From JAIQFV01 sp041494885 (GTDB lineage Bacteria; Acidobacteriota; Terriglobia; JAIQFV01): DNA of 64,000 bases. Position numbers and translations under genes: made by a program. The notes under the pieces were generated by a model. That model saw nothing but the letters and a program-made list of their open reading frames with translations, did no database searches and was not told the origin of the DNA. Shown one piece after another: positions 55,049 through 63,627 of the stretch (position 1 is its first letter; every line of letters starts with the position of its first letter). The stretch is from NCBI GenBank assembly GCA_041494885.1, contig JBGQBO010000004.1, positions 1 through 64,000 of the forward strand, in the 5' to 3' direction.

Positions 55049-55723
55049 ATGAGGTGGCTGGCAGGTCTTGGTAGCCTGGTTTTCATTGGATTGAGCTTAC
55101 AGGCACAGACGCCCGTGCCCATCATTCGCGAACCCTTCCACCACCTCAAGGAGGAGAATTCCTTCGTTAGAATTTTCGATGTCAAAGTCCCTCCCTGGAA
55201 GGCGACGTTGTTTCATATCCATGCAGAGGACTATGTTTTTGTCACCTTCGGAGACTCGATCCTCAAATCCCAAACCTTGGGCCAAAAGGAAGAGGACCTG
55301 ATTCTCAAGAGAGGCGAGGTGCGGTTTAAGGCTGGTCCGGTCACCCACCGGGTCCGTAATCGAGGCGGGAAACCCTTTCACAATCTGACCATCGAGTTGT
55401 TGCGTCCCATCCCAGGGCGCACCTCAAGTTCCCCGGCGCTTCCCCTCGGCAATCACCAAACCTTGGCGCTCGAAAACGATAGGATTCGAGTCGTCCGGAC
55501 GATCCTCAAGATTGGCCAATCGACAGGGCCCCATACACATCGGGGACCGGGTATCGTTGTCGTCATTAAAGGAGGAACCCTGTTGAACCAAATGGAAGGA
55601 AAAGGAATGGAGGGGCGGAGTTTGAGAGCGGGGACCTTCTCGTGGCGTGAGGCAGCTTCGACCCTAATAATTACCAATGCGGGCAGAAGAGTCATTGAGT
55701 TGATTGATATCGAGATCAAGTGA
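55049..55723 (+). CDS. Secreted bicupin protein
   Basis: 224 residues with a short N-terminal signal-like segment (LGSLVFIGLSLQAQ) and two cupin-like halves. Metal-type His pairs occur in both: LFHIHAEDYVFV and GPHTHRGPGIVVVIKGG. The ATG at 55049 sits five bases after AAAGGAG and is chosen over an upstream GTG. Enzymatic function is not predictable. Confidence 0.75.
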   Translation: MRWLAGLGSLVFIGLSLQAQTPVPIIREPFHHLKEENSFVRIFDVKVPPWKATLFHIHAEDYVFVTFGDSILKSQTLGQKEEDLILKRGEVRFKAGPVTHRVRNRGGKPFHNLTIELLRPIPGRTSSSPALPLGNHQTLALENDRIRVVRTILKIGQSTGPHTHRGPGIVVVIKGGTLLNQMEGKGMEGRSLRAGTFSWREAASTLIITNAGRRVIELIDIEIK

Positions 55724-55896
55724 TTAATGACAAGGATCGAGATGCTAAATCAGTCGAAGCTGTGAACCCGCCCCCCGCAGGGGTGAAGTGAATGCCCTCA
55801 ATGGAACGCGCTAATAGAATGAAGAGATGAACCATCGAGCACTTCCATCCGGAGGTGTTCTTAACCTGATGCGATTTTGGAAGGGGCTGGGAATCC

Positions 55897-56502
55897 ATGG
55901 CATGGATCAGGACGGTTTCTTGTGAGCAGGCAACGGGAAGACTGAAAGAAGAATTTGAAGCGGTCATTCACCGCGCTGGACGGGGGTTCAACATTGTATC
56001 CGCACAGAGTTTGGACCCTGACGTTCTCCACGCGTCCCTTAATCTTTACAAAGCAATTATGCAGGGCTCGTCGAGCCTGTCACGCCTCGAGCGCGAGATG
56101 ATTGCCGTGGTCGTTTCAAAGACCATGGGCTGTGTTTATTGGGTCGAAGCGCACGGGGAGGATCTCCGTGAACTCACGCATGATGACCGGTTGGTCAGAC
56201 TTATTAAGATGGACTACCGGATGCTTCTACTCGAAGACCGCGTCCGCACGATGCTCGATTTTGCAGTTCAGGTGACCCGTGATGTTCACTCCATTAACCG
56301 ACCCAGAATTGAGGAACTGAGATCGAGCGGTTTGAGTGATGAAGACATCCTAAGCGTGGTGGAGGTGGCGGGTTTCTTTAGCTACTACACCCGCCTCGCG
56401 GATGCGTTGGGGGTGGAGCCGGAATCTTCCCAGGCAAGAGAAGCTCAAAACAGACAGGTCGGGGAGACCCAAGTAGGGCTAAATCCCGAGAAAGCGAAGT
56501 GA
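55897..56502 (+). CDS. AhpD-like / carboxymuconolactone-decarboxylase-family protein
   Basis: 201 residues of all-helical CMD fold. The usual AhpD CxxC-x3-H reads C79-VY-W82-VEA-H86, so the second Cys is replaced by Trp; the upstream Glu (RLEREM) is kept. Thus a normal disulfide peroxidase cycle seems unlikely. It is four bases upstream of the NTF2-like gene, probably in one operon. Confidence 0.82.
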   Translation: MAWIRTVSCEQATGRLKEEFEAVIHRAGRGFNIVSAQSLDPDVLHASLNLYKAIMQGSSSLSRLEREMIAVVVSKTMGCVYWVEAHGEDLRELTHDDRLVRLIKMDYRMLLLEDRVRTMLDFAVQVTRDVHSINRPRIEELRSSGLSDEDILSVVEVAGFFSYYTRLADALGVEPESSQAREAQNRQVGETQVGLNPEKAK

Positions 56503-56506
56503 GGCC

Positions 56507-57031
56507 ATGCGCAAATTCCTCTCTATAGGGTACTTGATTGGCCTTTGTGTGTTGGGTCGGGCTGATGCCGCGTGGGCGGATGCAGTCCCGACACGTAGCT
56601 TAAGCCCGCAGCAACAGATCATAAGACTTTTGGAAGACCAGGTAACCGCATGGAATCAAGGTGATATCGAAGGTTTCATGAGGGGTTACTGGAATTCTCC
56701 AGATCTCGTTTTCACAAGCGCTGGTGAGGTTCGCCGTGGCTGGCAAACCACCCTCGAGCGCTACAGAGCATCGTATCCCGACCACGACCGCATGGGCGAG
56801 CTTTCATTCAGTGATCTGGAAATCCACCTCTTCCCTGCCCCTTCGGACCGCGGTGGAACTCCGCTCGTGGCTTGGGTGTTGGGTAAATGGCGGCTGAAAC
56901 GCGCGAGCGACAATCCCCATGGGATCTTCACGCTCATCCTGCAGAGATTCCCGAATCTGCCGGGTCATCTGAATGAACAATGGAGGATCGTCCATGATCA
57001 CACATCCGCCTCTTCGCCGGACCCAAAATAA
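56507..57031 (+). CDS. Exported NTF2/SnoaL-like (DUF4440-type) protein
   Basis: 174 residues with a signal peptide (YLIGLCVLGRADAAWA). The mature part, starting QQQIIRLLEDQVTAWNQGDI and containing YWNSPDLVFTSAGEVRRGW and QWRIVHDHTSA, has the cone-shaped NTF2-like pattern. Family members bind or isomerise small ligands. It is tightly linked to the AhpD-like gene (GTGAGG lies over the upstream stop). Confidence 0.85.
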   Translation: MRKFLSIGYLIGLCVLGRADAAWADAVPTRSLSPQQQIIRLLEDQVTAWNQGDIEGFMRGYWNSPDLVFTSAGEVRRGWQTTLERYRASYPDHDRMGELSFSDLEIHLFPAPSDRGGTPLVAWVLGKWRLKRASDNPHGIFTLILQRFPNLPGHLNEQWRIVHDHTSASSPDPK

Positions 57032-57223
57032 GGTCGTGATATCCACGGCAAGGCGCAATCCGATCATTTCGAATTTCATTTACTCAATTAAGATGGGCTC
57101 CACAGCCTGTAACGAGTAGTCGGGGGTCATGTCTGCGGCCCAGGCGAAACTCTCAGGAGGCCGCTGGGGCCTCGAATTTGGAGATCCAGGTTTGAATGTC
57201 AACTCGAATGGGCATCTGCCCGC

Positions 57224-58207
57224 GTGGGACTGCGTTCCTTGAAGACTGAAATCGCCAAAGAATTGATTGGGAATTTGGAGATCGAGGTCCACAAGATCTT
57301 TACCTCCCCCACCAGCGCGATCGCCCTCTCCCATGTCATCAGCAGGGGGGCGTCTCCGCGGCCCCTACCGCCCTTGATCCTTTCCCATGGAGTTTTCGTT
57401 AACCGGAACATTTGGTTGAGCTCGAAAGGAAAAGGGATGGGGGCATGGCTGGCCCGACTCGGCTTCGATGTGTGGCTGCTTGAAGTGCGCGAGCACGGAC
57501 GGGCCTTCGTCAGTGGTCCCCGTCGCCGTGAAACTGGGTTCGATGATCTGGTGGATGTGGATGTCCGAGTGGCGATAGACAATGTCCTTGAGCTCACGGG
57601 CTCGAAGAAGGTGTTTTGGATTGGGCACAGCCATGGAGGAATCCTCATCAACGCGTTTCTGGGAAAGTATCCCGACGCCAATGCCTTACTCTCGGGATTC
57701 GTGACCCTGGGCACTCAAACCACCGGGCAAAGCAAGACCTGGCGACAGCGCGGGCGGTTGATTGCCATTCCCCTGATCGTTTCGCTATTCGGTTATTTCC
57801 CCTCGCGCCGGCTCCGCCTCGGACCGGATGACGAATTTGGGCGGGTCATGATGGAGTGGTTTTGGTGGAACTGGAAAAGGAAATGGACCAATAATGGCTT
57901 CGACTACCAAGCTGCTCTGAAGGATATTTCAACCCCGTCGCTGTGCCTCGTGGGCATCCGAGATGACATGGCGGATCCGGAGGGCTGTAAGCGGATTTTC
58001 GATGGGGTCGGATCCCCTGACAAGACCTTTCGCATTCTTAGCCGGCGGCTTTCAAATCGTGCCGACTACGATCACACTTCCATCATAATCAGCGCTGATG
58101 CGGAAAAGGAGGTATGGCCCATGATCTTGGATTGGATCGAGAGTCGGGGACCCCAGCCTTTGAATCGAAACATGGATTTCGACGGCCCCGCAGGAGGGCA
58201 CCGTTAG
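57224..58207 (+). CDS. Alpha/beta hydrolase
   Basis: 327 residues. PLILSHGVFVNRNIW gives the oxyanion region, VFWIGHSHGGILINAFLG the nucleophile elbow (GHSHG), a later Asp lies near GIRDDMADPEG and a His in DYDHTSIII. Lipase or esterase activity is likely. It has no signal peptide. The start is a GTG without a clear ribosome site, so the N-terminus is uncertain. Confidence 0.84.
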   Translation: MGLRSLKTEIAKELIGNLEIEVHKIFTSPTSAIALSHVISRGASPRPLPPLILSHGVFVNRNIWLSSKGKGMGAWLARLGFDVWLLEVREHGRAFVSGPRRRETGFDDLVDVDVRVAIDNVLELTGSKKVFWIGHSHGGILINAFLGKYPDANALLSGFVTLGTQTTGQSKTWRQRGRLIAIPLIVSLFGYFPSRRLRLGPDDEFGRVMMEWFWWNWKRKWTNNGFDYQAALKDISTPSLCLVGIRDDMADPEGCKRIFDGVGSPDKTFRILSRRLSNRADYDHTSIIISADAEKEVWPMILDWIESRGPQPLNRNMDFDGPAGGHR

Positions 58208-58267
58208 AAATATGGTAGGATCTACGCTCAGCCACAGACTATTCAGCAGTCAATCCGAATATCACGA

Positions 58268-58987
58268 ATGAAAATTCACCTCTTCATCCCCTGCCTCGTC
58301 GATCAGTTCTATCCCGGCGTGGCAGTCTCCATGTGCCGTGTATTGAAGAAGCTCGGCGTGGATTATGTTTATTTGACGGATCAGACCTGCTGCGGCCAAC
58401 CCGCGTTCAACTCCGGCTATCATCGCGAGGCTTCCGAGCTGGCGGAGCGTTTTCTGGAGATATTTAAATCGGCGGAGACCATTGTGGCGCCTTCCGGCTC
58501 CTGTGTCAGCATGGTCAAAGTCTTCTACCCGCAACTGGAGCTTTCTCCCCCTGCGCGACAAACGCTTGATCGTCTGGGACCCCGCCTCTTTGAGTTTTCA
58601 GATTTTCTCGTCCGCAAATTGAATGTGGTCGACGTGGGGGCGCAATTCAAAGGCAAGATTACTTACCATGACTCTTGTCACCTCCTCAGGGAGCTGGGAA
58701 TTCAGGAACAACCGCGCCAGCTCATTCGAAATGTGCGGGGAATTGAGTTTGTCGAATTGGACGACATGCAGACTTGCTGCGGTTTTGGAGGAACTTTCGC
58801 TGTAAAATTTCCCGACATTTCGACAGCGATGGGCTCCGACAAAGCGGCGGCCATTGAACGCACCGGAGCCGACGTAGTTGTGGCGAACGATTCAAGCTGT
58901 TTAATGCAGATTGCCGGCGTGCTCTCGCGACGAAGGAGTCGTGTTGTGCCCATGCATCTTGCCGAATTGCTAGCGCAAGGAATCTGA
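58268..58987 (+). CDS. lutA: L-lactate utilization protein LutA (CCG-type Fe-S protein)
   Basis: 239 residues with two CCG domains, the modules of heterodisulfide-reductase-like and LutA/YkgE proteins: DQTCCGQPAFNSG and the later MQTCCGFGGTF, each with an earlier single Cys (PCLVDQF, HDSCHLLRELG). With LutB and LutC it forms the NAD-independent L-lactate oxidising complex. First gene of lutABC. Confidence 0.93.
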   Translation: MKIHLFIPCLVDQFYPGVAVSMCRVLKKLGVDYVYLTDQTCCGQPAFNSGYHREASELAERFLEIFKSAETIVAPSGSCVSMVKVFYPQLELSPPARQTLDRLGPRLFEFSDFLVRKLNVVDVGAQFKGKITYHDSCHLLRELGIQEQPRQLIRNVRGIEFVELDDMQTCCGFGGTFAVKFPDISTAMGSDKAAAIERTGADVVVANDSSCLMQIAGVLSRRRSRVVPMHLAELLAQGI

Positions 58988-59028
58988 TTGCTGGGCGAGC
59001 GGTCTGCTCGCCTACCTCGAAAGAGCTT

Positions 59029-60426
59029 GTGATCACCGAACCGATTCACTTCAAAGAGACCGCCCGGAAGAACCTCGCAGCTGCGGACCTTCGCGAAAAC
59101 CTCAGGCGTGCGACCGACCACACCCTCCGGCTGCGCCAGCAGGCCGTCTCGGCTGTGCCCGAATGGGAAGATCTGCGGGCGGCAGCCCATGGCATTAAGA
59201 AGGAATCGATCGATCATCTGGCGGGGTATCTGGAGAGCTTCGAGTTGCGCGCGATTGAAGCGGGCTGCAAAATCTTCTGGGCCGAGACGGCAAGTCAAGC
59301 GGTCGAATACGTCGTGAGCGTCTGCCGCCAAAGAGGCGCCTCTCTGGTGGTAAAAGCAAAATCGATGACCACCGAGGAAATGGAATTGAATCCTGCTCTG
59401 GAAGCCGCGGGCATTCATCCGGTCGAGACGGACCTGGGCGAGTTCATCATTCAACTGGCCGGCGAGACTCCATCTCATATTACGGCGCCTGCGTTGCACA
59501 AGTCCCGCACTCAGATCGGAAGGCTTTTTGCGGAAAAACTCGGGATCGATTTTTCAGAGGACCCGAAGGAATTGACGCGAGCTGCCCGCGCTGTCCTGCG
59601 AGAGAAGTTTCTAAAGGCGACCGTCGGGATTAGCGGCGTGAATTTCGCCGTGGCGGAGACCGGCTCTCTGGTCCTGGTCACCAACGAAGGGAATGGCCGA
59701 CTGTGCACGACTCTTCCGAAAACGCATATCGCCATTATGGGGATTGAAAAAATCATCCCTCGCTTCGATGATTTGCGGGTTTTTCTTAAGTTATTGGCCC
59801 GCAGCAGTACCGGACAAAAACTGACCAGCTACGTAACCATGATTACCGGCCCCCGAAAACCCCGGGAGATGGACGGTCCGGAGGAATTGCATGTCGTTCT
59901 CCTGGATAATGGTCGCAGCGAGCTACTGACGCATCCCCACACCCGTGAGGCGCTCTATTGCATTCGGTGCGGTGCTTGCCTCAATGTCTGCCCGGTGTAT
60001 CAGCGGGTGGGAGGGCACGCCTATGGATGGGTCTATCCTGGCCCCATCGGCGCCGTGATTACCCCTGAATTGCAAGGCCTCCAACGAGCACGAGAGTTGC
60101 CGTATGCCTCCTCCTTGTGCGGAAGCTGTTCCAACGTTTGTCCGGTCAAGATCGACCTTCATCATATGTTATTGTGGCTCCGGAAGAGTGCCGTGGAGGC
60201 ACGTCTAACCTCAGGGGCCGAACGGTGGATCATGAAGATGTTTGTCGCCACGATGAAACATCCCCGCCTGTATCGTTGGAGTGGACTGCTGGGAAGGTTG
60301 GCCCAGATGATCTTTGCTTCCAAGGGAAAAGGTTTGAGAATCCCCCACTGGAGTGAGGGGCGGGACTTCCCGCCCTTGCCGAACAAATCCTTCCACCAGT
60401 TATGGAACGAAGGGGAGGTTCGATGA
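59029..60426 (+). CDS. lutB: L-lactate utilization iron-sulfur protein LutB
   Basis: 465 residues. An N-terminal LUD-type domain (about 60-290; FAVAETGSLVLVTNEGNGR) is followed by two 4Fe-4S motifs, CIRCGACLNVCPVY and CGSCSNVCPVKID, and a DUF3390-like tail. GTG start at 59029; the usual family N-terminus IHFKETARKNLAA begins right there. It sits 41 bases after lutA and overlaps lutC by an ATGA. Confidence 0.94.
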   Translation: MITEPIHFKETARKNLAAADLRENLRRATDHTLRLRQQAVSAVPEWEDLRAAAHGIKKESIDHLAGYLESFELRAIEAGCKIFWAETASQAVEYVVSVCRQRGASLVVKAKSMTTEEMELNPALEAAGIHPVETDLGEFIIQLAGETPSHITAPALHKSRTQIGRLFAEKLGIDFSEDPKELTRAARAVLREKFLKATVGISGVNFAVAETGSLVLVTNEGNGRLCTTLPKTHIAIMGIEKIIPRFDDLRVFLKLLARSSTGQKLTSYVTMITGPRKPREMDGPEELHVVLLDNGRSELLTHPHTREALYCIRCGACLNVCPVYQRVGGHAYGWVYPGPIGAVITPELQGLQRARELPYASSLCGSCSNVCPVKIDLHHMLLWLRKSAVEARLTSGAERWIMKMFVATMKHPRLYRWSGLLGRLAQMIFASKGKGLRIPHWSEGRDFPPLPNKSFHQLWNEGEVR

Positions 60427-61145
60427 GCGGTCCGGCAGATCATTCACGACAATCTCTGCTTGCGAAACTGAGGCGGCTCTCTACCCCGCTCCCTCCCCTC
60501 TCTAAACCACCATCGAAAGCCAGTGGTTTTGAGTCTCAGTGCTCACCGCAACCCGGAGTCCATGAAGAAGTCACCGATGAAACGATTTCGCATCTGGCGC
60601 AGGAGTTGAGGCGACTTGGAGGTGAATTTCGGACCGTGGCCCTCTTGGAAAGTCTGTCGGCCGCTATTCTCCAATTGGCGCGCGAGTCGAATTACAAACG
60701 AGTCGCAGTCGGTTCGGATCCGCTCTTGAAAGATGCCAATCTGGTATCCGGATTGCAAAATTTCCAGGACTTTAAGGTGATTTTGAACGACAGCGTTCCC
60801 CCGCCAGCGGATCAACTCAAAGAGGCCCTCTCAAAGTGCCAACTCGGCATCACGGGCTGCGAAGCGGTGATTGCGGATACGGCCACCCTGGTTCTCACTC
60901 ATGGCGGGTTTGGCGGGCGGTCGATTTCGTTGCTCCCGGAATGCCATGTGGTAGTGGCCCGGCACTCCCAGGTCTTCAATTCTCTTGACGACTGGATGAA
61001 TTCGCAGTCTTTTGCCGCGGGAAGTCTCCCCAGCTGCACCACTCTCATTACAGGCCCCAGCCGGACCGCCGATATAGAGAAGGTCCTGGTAACCGGTGTG
61101 CATGGCCCCTTGCGGCTCATACTCCTCTTAGTGGCCGGGCCTTGA
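60423..61145 (+). CDS. lutC: L-lactate utilization protein LutC (LUD domain)
   Basis: 240 residues with a poorly conserved N-terminus and a C-terminal LUD domain: GITGCEAVIADTATLVLTHG, RSISLLPECHVVVARHSQV and TTLITGPSRTADIEKVLVTG VHGP are clear (glycine-rich ADIE motif). It starts at the ATG overlapping the lutB stop. Third component of the lactate oxidation complex. Confidence 0.92.
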   Translation: MSGPADHSRQSLLAKLRRLSTPLPPLSKPPSKASGFESQCSPQPGVHEEVTDETISHLAQELRRLGGEFRTVALLESLSAAILQLARESNYKRVAVGSDPLLKDANLVSGLQNFQDFKVILNDSVPPPADQLKEALSKCQLGITGCEAVIADTATLVLTHGGFGGRSISLLPECHVVVARHSQVFNSLDDWMNSQSFAAGSLPSCTTLITGPSRTADIEKVLVTGVHGPLRLILLLVAGP

Positions 61146-61307
61146 TTAGCAGTCGATTTGATCTGTCTCCAACCCGATCAGAGGATTCTTTCTGGTTGCG
61201 TTCTATGACAATTTGCATAGAATACCCGTTTCACTTCATCCGTTGTGGCAGACTTGTGTAACACCTTCGTTTTGCACTCTTCGAGTGAACCTCTGGAGGA
61301 ACTTCGA

Positions 61308-62243
61308 ATGGCCAACATCAAGAACTCAATTACGGAGACGATTGGAAACACGCCGCTGGTTCGATTAAATCGGGTCAGGGACGGCGCCGTGGCTGACATT
61401 GTGTTGAAGCTGGAATCAATGAATCCCATGTCCAGTGTCAAAGACCGGATCGGACTTTCCATGATTGATGACGCCGAGAAGCGCGGTCTGCTCGACAAAG
61501 ACACAGTCGTTGTCGAGGCCACCAGCGGCAATACGGGAATTGCCCTCGCGTTCGTTTGTGCGGCGAAAGGCTATCGCTGCATCCTGACAATGCCGGAAAC
61601 CATGTCGCTGGAGCGGCGAAAGGTGCTGCGGGCGCTCGGCGCCGAACTGGTCTTGACCCCGGGAACCGAAGGAATCAAAGGCTCCATCGCCAAGGCAGAG
61701 GAACTGGCGCGGTCCCTGCCGAAAGTATTTTTGACCCACCAGTTCGACAATCCCGCCAATCCAGAAGTTCATTACCGAACCACGGGAAAAGAAATCTGGG
61801 ATGACACGGACGGAGCTGTCGATATCGTTGTTGCAGGAGTAGGGACCGGCGGGACAATCACAGGTGTTGGAAGGTATTTGCGTGAACGGAAGCCCTCGGT
61901 GCGGTTGGTAGCAGTTGAACCGGACACCTCACCGGTGCTTTCGGGCGGAGCCCCCGGCCCTCATAAGATCCAGGGACTCGGTGCGGGGTTCGTGCCTGCG
62001 ATTCTTGATACCAAACTCTACAATGAGGTCTATCGGGCGACGCTGGATGAATCCGTCGCGATCTCGCGCCGCCTCGCAAAGGAGGAAGGGATCTTTGTTG
62101 GAATTTCCTCGGGCGCCATTGCCAGCTGCGCTTTGAAGGTGGGTTCTCGCCTGGAAAACAAAGGCAAGATGATCGTCGCCATTATTCCCAGCTTCGGCGA
62201 GCGGTACCTTTCGACGGTGCTGTTTGAGGATATTGTGGCGTGA
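61308..62243 (+). CDS. cysK: Cysteine synthase A
   Basis: 311 residues, PLP enzyme making cysteine from O-acetylserine and sulfide. The PLP lysine is K45 in NPMSSVKDRIGLSM; ATSGNTGIALAFVCAAKGY, VGTGGTITGVGRYL and the C-terminal IPSFGERYLST complete the family set. The ATG at 61308 follows GGAGGA; a longer frame begins at 61245 but lacks a ribosome site. Confidence 0.97.
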   Translation: MANIKNSITETIGNTPLVRLNRVRDGAVADIVLKLESMNPMSSVKDRIGLSMIDDAEKRGLLDKDTVVVEATSGNTGIALAFVCAAKGYRCILTMPETMSLERRKVLRALGAELVLTPGTEGIKGSIAKAEELARSLPKVFLTHQFDNPANPEVHYRTTGKEIWDDTDGAVDIVVAGVGTGGTITGVGRYLRERKPSVRLVAVEPDTSPVLSGGAPGPHKIQGLGAGFVPAILDTKLYNEVYRATLDESVAISRRLAKEEGIFVGISSGAIASCALKVGSRLENKGKMIVAIIPSFGERYLSTVLFEDIVA

Positions 62244-62440
62244 GCATCTGAATTCGTGCTGGAAGCCGCTGCCTGCTTATCCTGCTTGAGAGCATTCGCT
62301 GATGGATTCTATAGGAACCGGCGTCAAGCGAACTTCTGTGCCTGACGAAGTTTTCATCCCTCCCCCCCGGAGAGGAAATTTCAGGGCATAAATCTCGCGA
62401 AGATGGCGATATCAGCGGCACCCCTAGGAAGCAATTTCCG

Positions 62441-63013
62441 CTAATTCTTGACGTCCCCTACCGACAAGCGCTCGAGGGCTGCCAGCAACTCCTCGCTGTG
62501 TTTGCTGACGTCGACTTTATCGAAGATCTTACGGATGACCCCCGACTTATCGATCACGAAGGTCGCCCGCCTGGCATATTTCAGCCCCAGGAAGCTTCCC
62601 ATCACCCCGTATTCACTGGTGGCTAATCGGTCCCGATCGCTCAGCAAAGTAAAATTCAACCCGTACTTTTGGGAAAATTTCTGGTGCGATTCAATGCTGT
62701 CCAGTGAAACGCCCAGGACTTCGGTGTCTTTCGACGCGAACTGGGCCAGATCATTGCGAAAACTGCAGGCCTCCCGGGTACACCCCGGAGTGTTGTCCTT
62801 GGGGTAGAAATAGAGTACGACGTTCTTCTTTTTCTGAAAGCTGGACAAGCGCACCGGTTGTCCGGCTTGCGACGGGAGTTCGAAATCAGGAGCCGCATCA
62901 CCTTCCTTAAGCTTCATCGCCGTCTCCTTTGGATTGGAGCATGCCTCGTAATAAAACATCGCGGTGGCAGTGATCCCCACCATAGCGACCAGCACGTAGA
63001 GCGTCTTCGTCAT
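62441..63013 (-). CDS. Membrane-anchored BCP-type peroxiredoxin
   Basis: 190 residues. A hydrophobic N-terminus (LYVLVAMVGITATAMFYY) with a Cys25 near its end (EACSN), possibly a lipoprotein or signal anchor, is followed by a BCP domain with Cys78 and Cys83 in NTPGCTREACSF. It differs from the cytoplasmic copy at 51473 by the exported N-terminus. The longer open frame runs into the adjacent repeats, so the start at 63013 is preferred; 63028 and 63037 are other in-frame ATGs. Confidence 0.9.
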   Translation of the reverse strand: MTKTLYVLVAMVGITATAMFYYEACSNPKETAMKLKEGDAAPDFELPSQAGQPVRLSSFQKKKNVVLYFYPKDNTPGCTREACSFRNDLAQFASKDTEVLGVSLDSIESHQKFSQKYGLNFTLLSDRDRLATSEYGVMGSFLGLKYARRATFVIDKSGVIRKIFDKVDVSKHSEELLAALERLSVGDVKN

Positions 63014-63627
63014 CGGTGTGTTTTCCATTTCGATCATGATCTTATCATAGAGTGCCAGCCTGGGGTGCCGCAGGTGCCAGGATACTACCTCCCCAATCCA
63101 TCCTCTCGATCGGCCTATCGCAGGCATCGTCCGAGGCGGGCGATACCTGCGGCACCCGACGAAGATTTCCAACCGTGTGGGTGCCGCAGGCATGCGTTTA
63201 TGGCATGCCTGCGAATGCAAGCAGTGACAGGATACGACGTCCTCAACGCTTCCTCTCTGTCCAGCCCTCGCAGGCATCGTCCAGGGCGGACGATACCTGC
63301 GGCACCCCGCGAGGATACCCAACCGTGTGGGTGCCGCAGGCATGCGTTTCTGGCATGCCTGCGAATGCAAGCAGTGACAGGATACGACTTCTCAACGCTT
63401 CCTCTCTGTCCAGCCCTCGCAGGCATCGTCCGAGGCGGACGATACCTGCGGCACCCCGCGAGGATACCCAACCCGGCGAAGATTTTGTTCCCGCCATAGC
63501 GGAATCACCGGCCGTTTGCTATGATTCCCAGGTGTTTGAGTATTGAACCATCAACAGTCAATCCCAGGGAGCATTCTTCCGAGGAATGCACTCATTACGA
63601 TCTTTCCTAAAAGAGAGGACTTGAATT
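63014..63627. other. Divergent intergenic region filled by repeats
   Basis: Between the minus-strand peroxiredoxin and the plus-strand enolase gene. Most of it (about 63061-63480) is a tandem repeat array. All open frames across it arise from the repeat period and are not supported as genes. Promoters for both flanking genes must lie in or beside the array. Confidence 0.8.
63061..63480. repeat. Tandem repeat array, about 150-bp period
   Basis: Units begin CAGGCATCGTCC at 63121, 63271 and 63420 (period 150, then 149), with a third partial unit and a decayed partial copy before the first. Unit 1 and 2 are nearly identical. Each full unit contains an 11-bp perfect stem CGCAGGCATGC/GCATGCCTGCG with a 7-base loop (63185-63213 and 63335-63363). 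This is not CRISPR: units are long and spacers are themselves conserved. Confidence 0.92.

Noticed and set aside
63061..63480. CRISPR array
   Set aside because: Period about 150 bp, with the entire unit conserved; no short repeats with unique spacers and no cas genes.
63052..63546. Long ORFs across the 150-bp repeat array
   Set aside because: They are open in several frames on both strands only because the repeat period is divisible by three, and encode the same peptide repeatedly.
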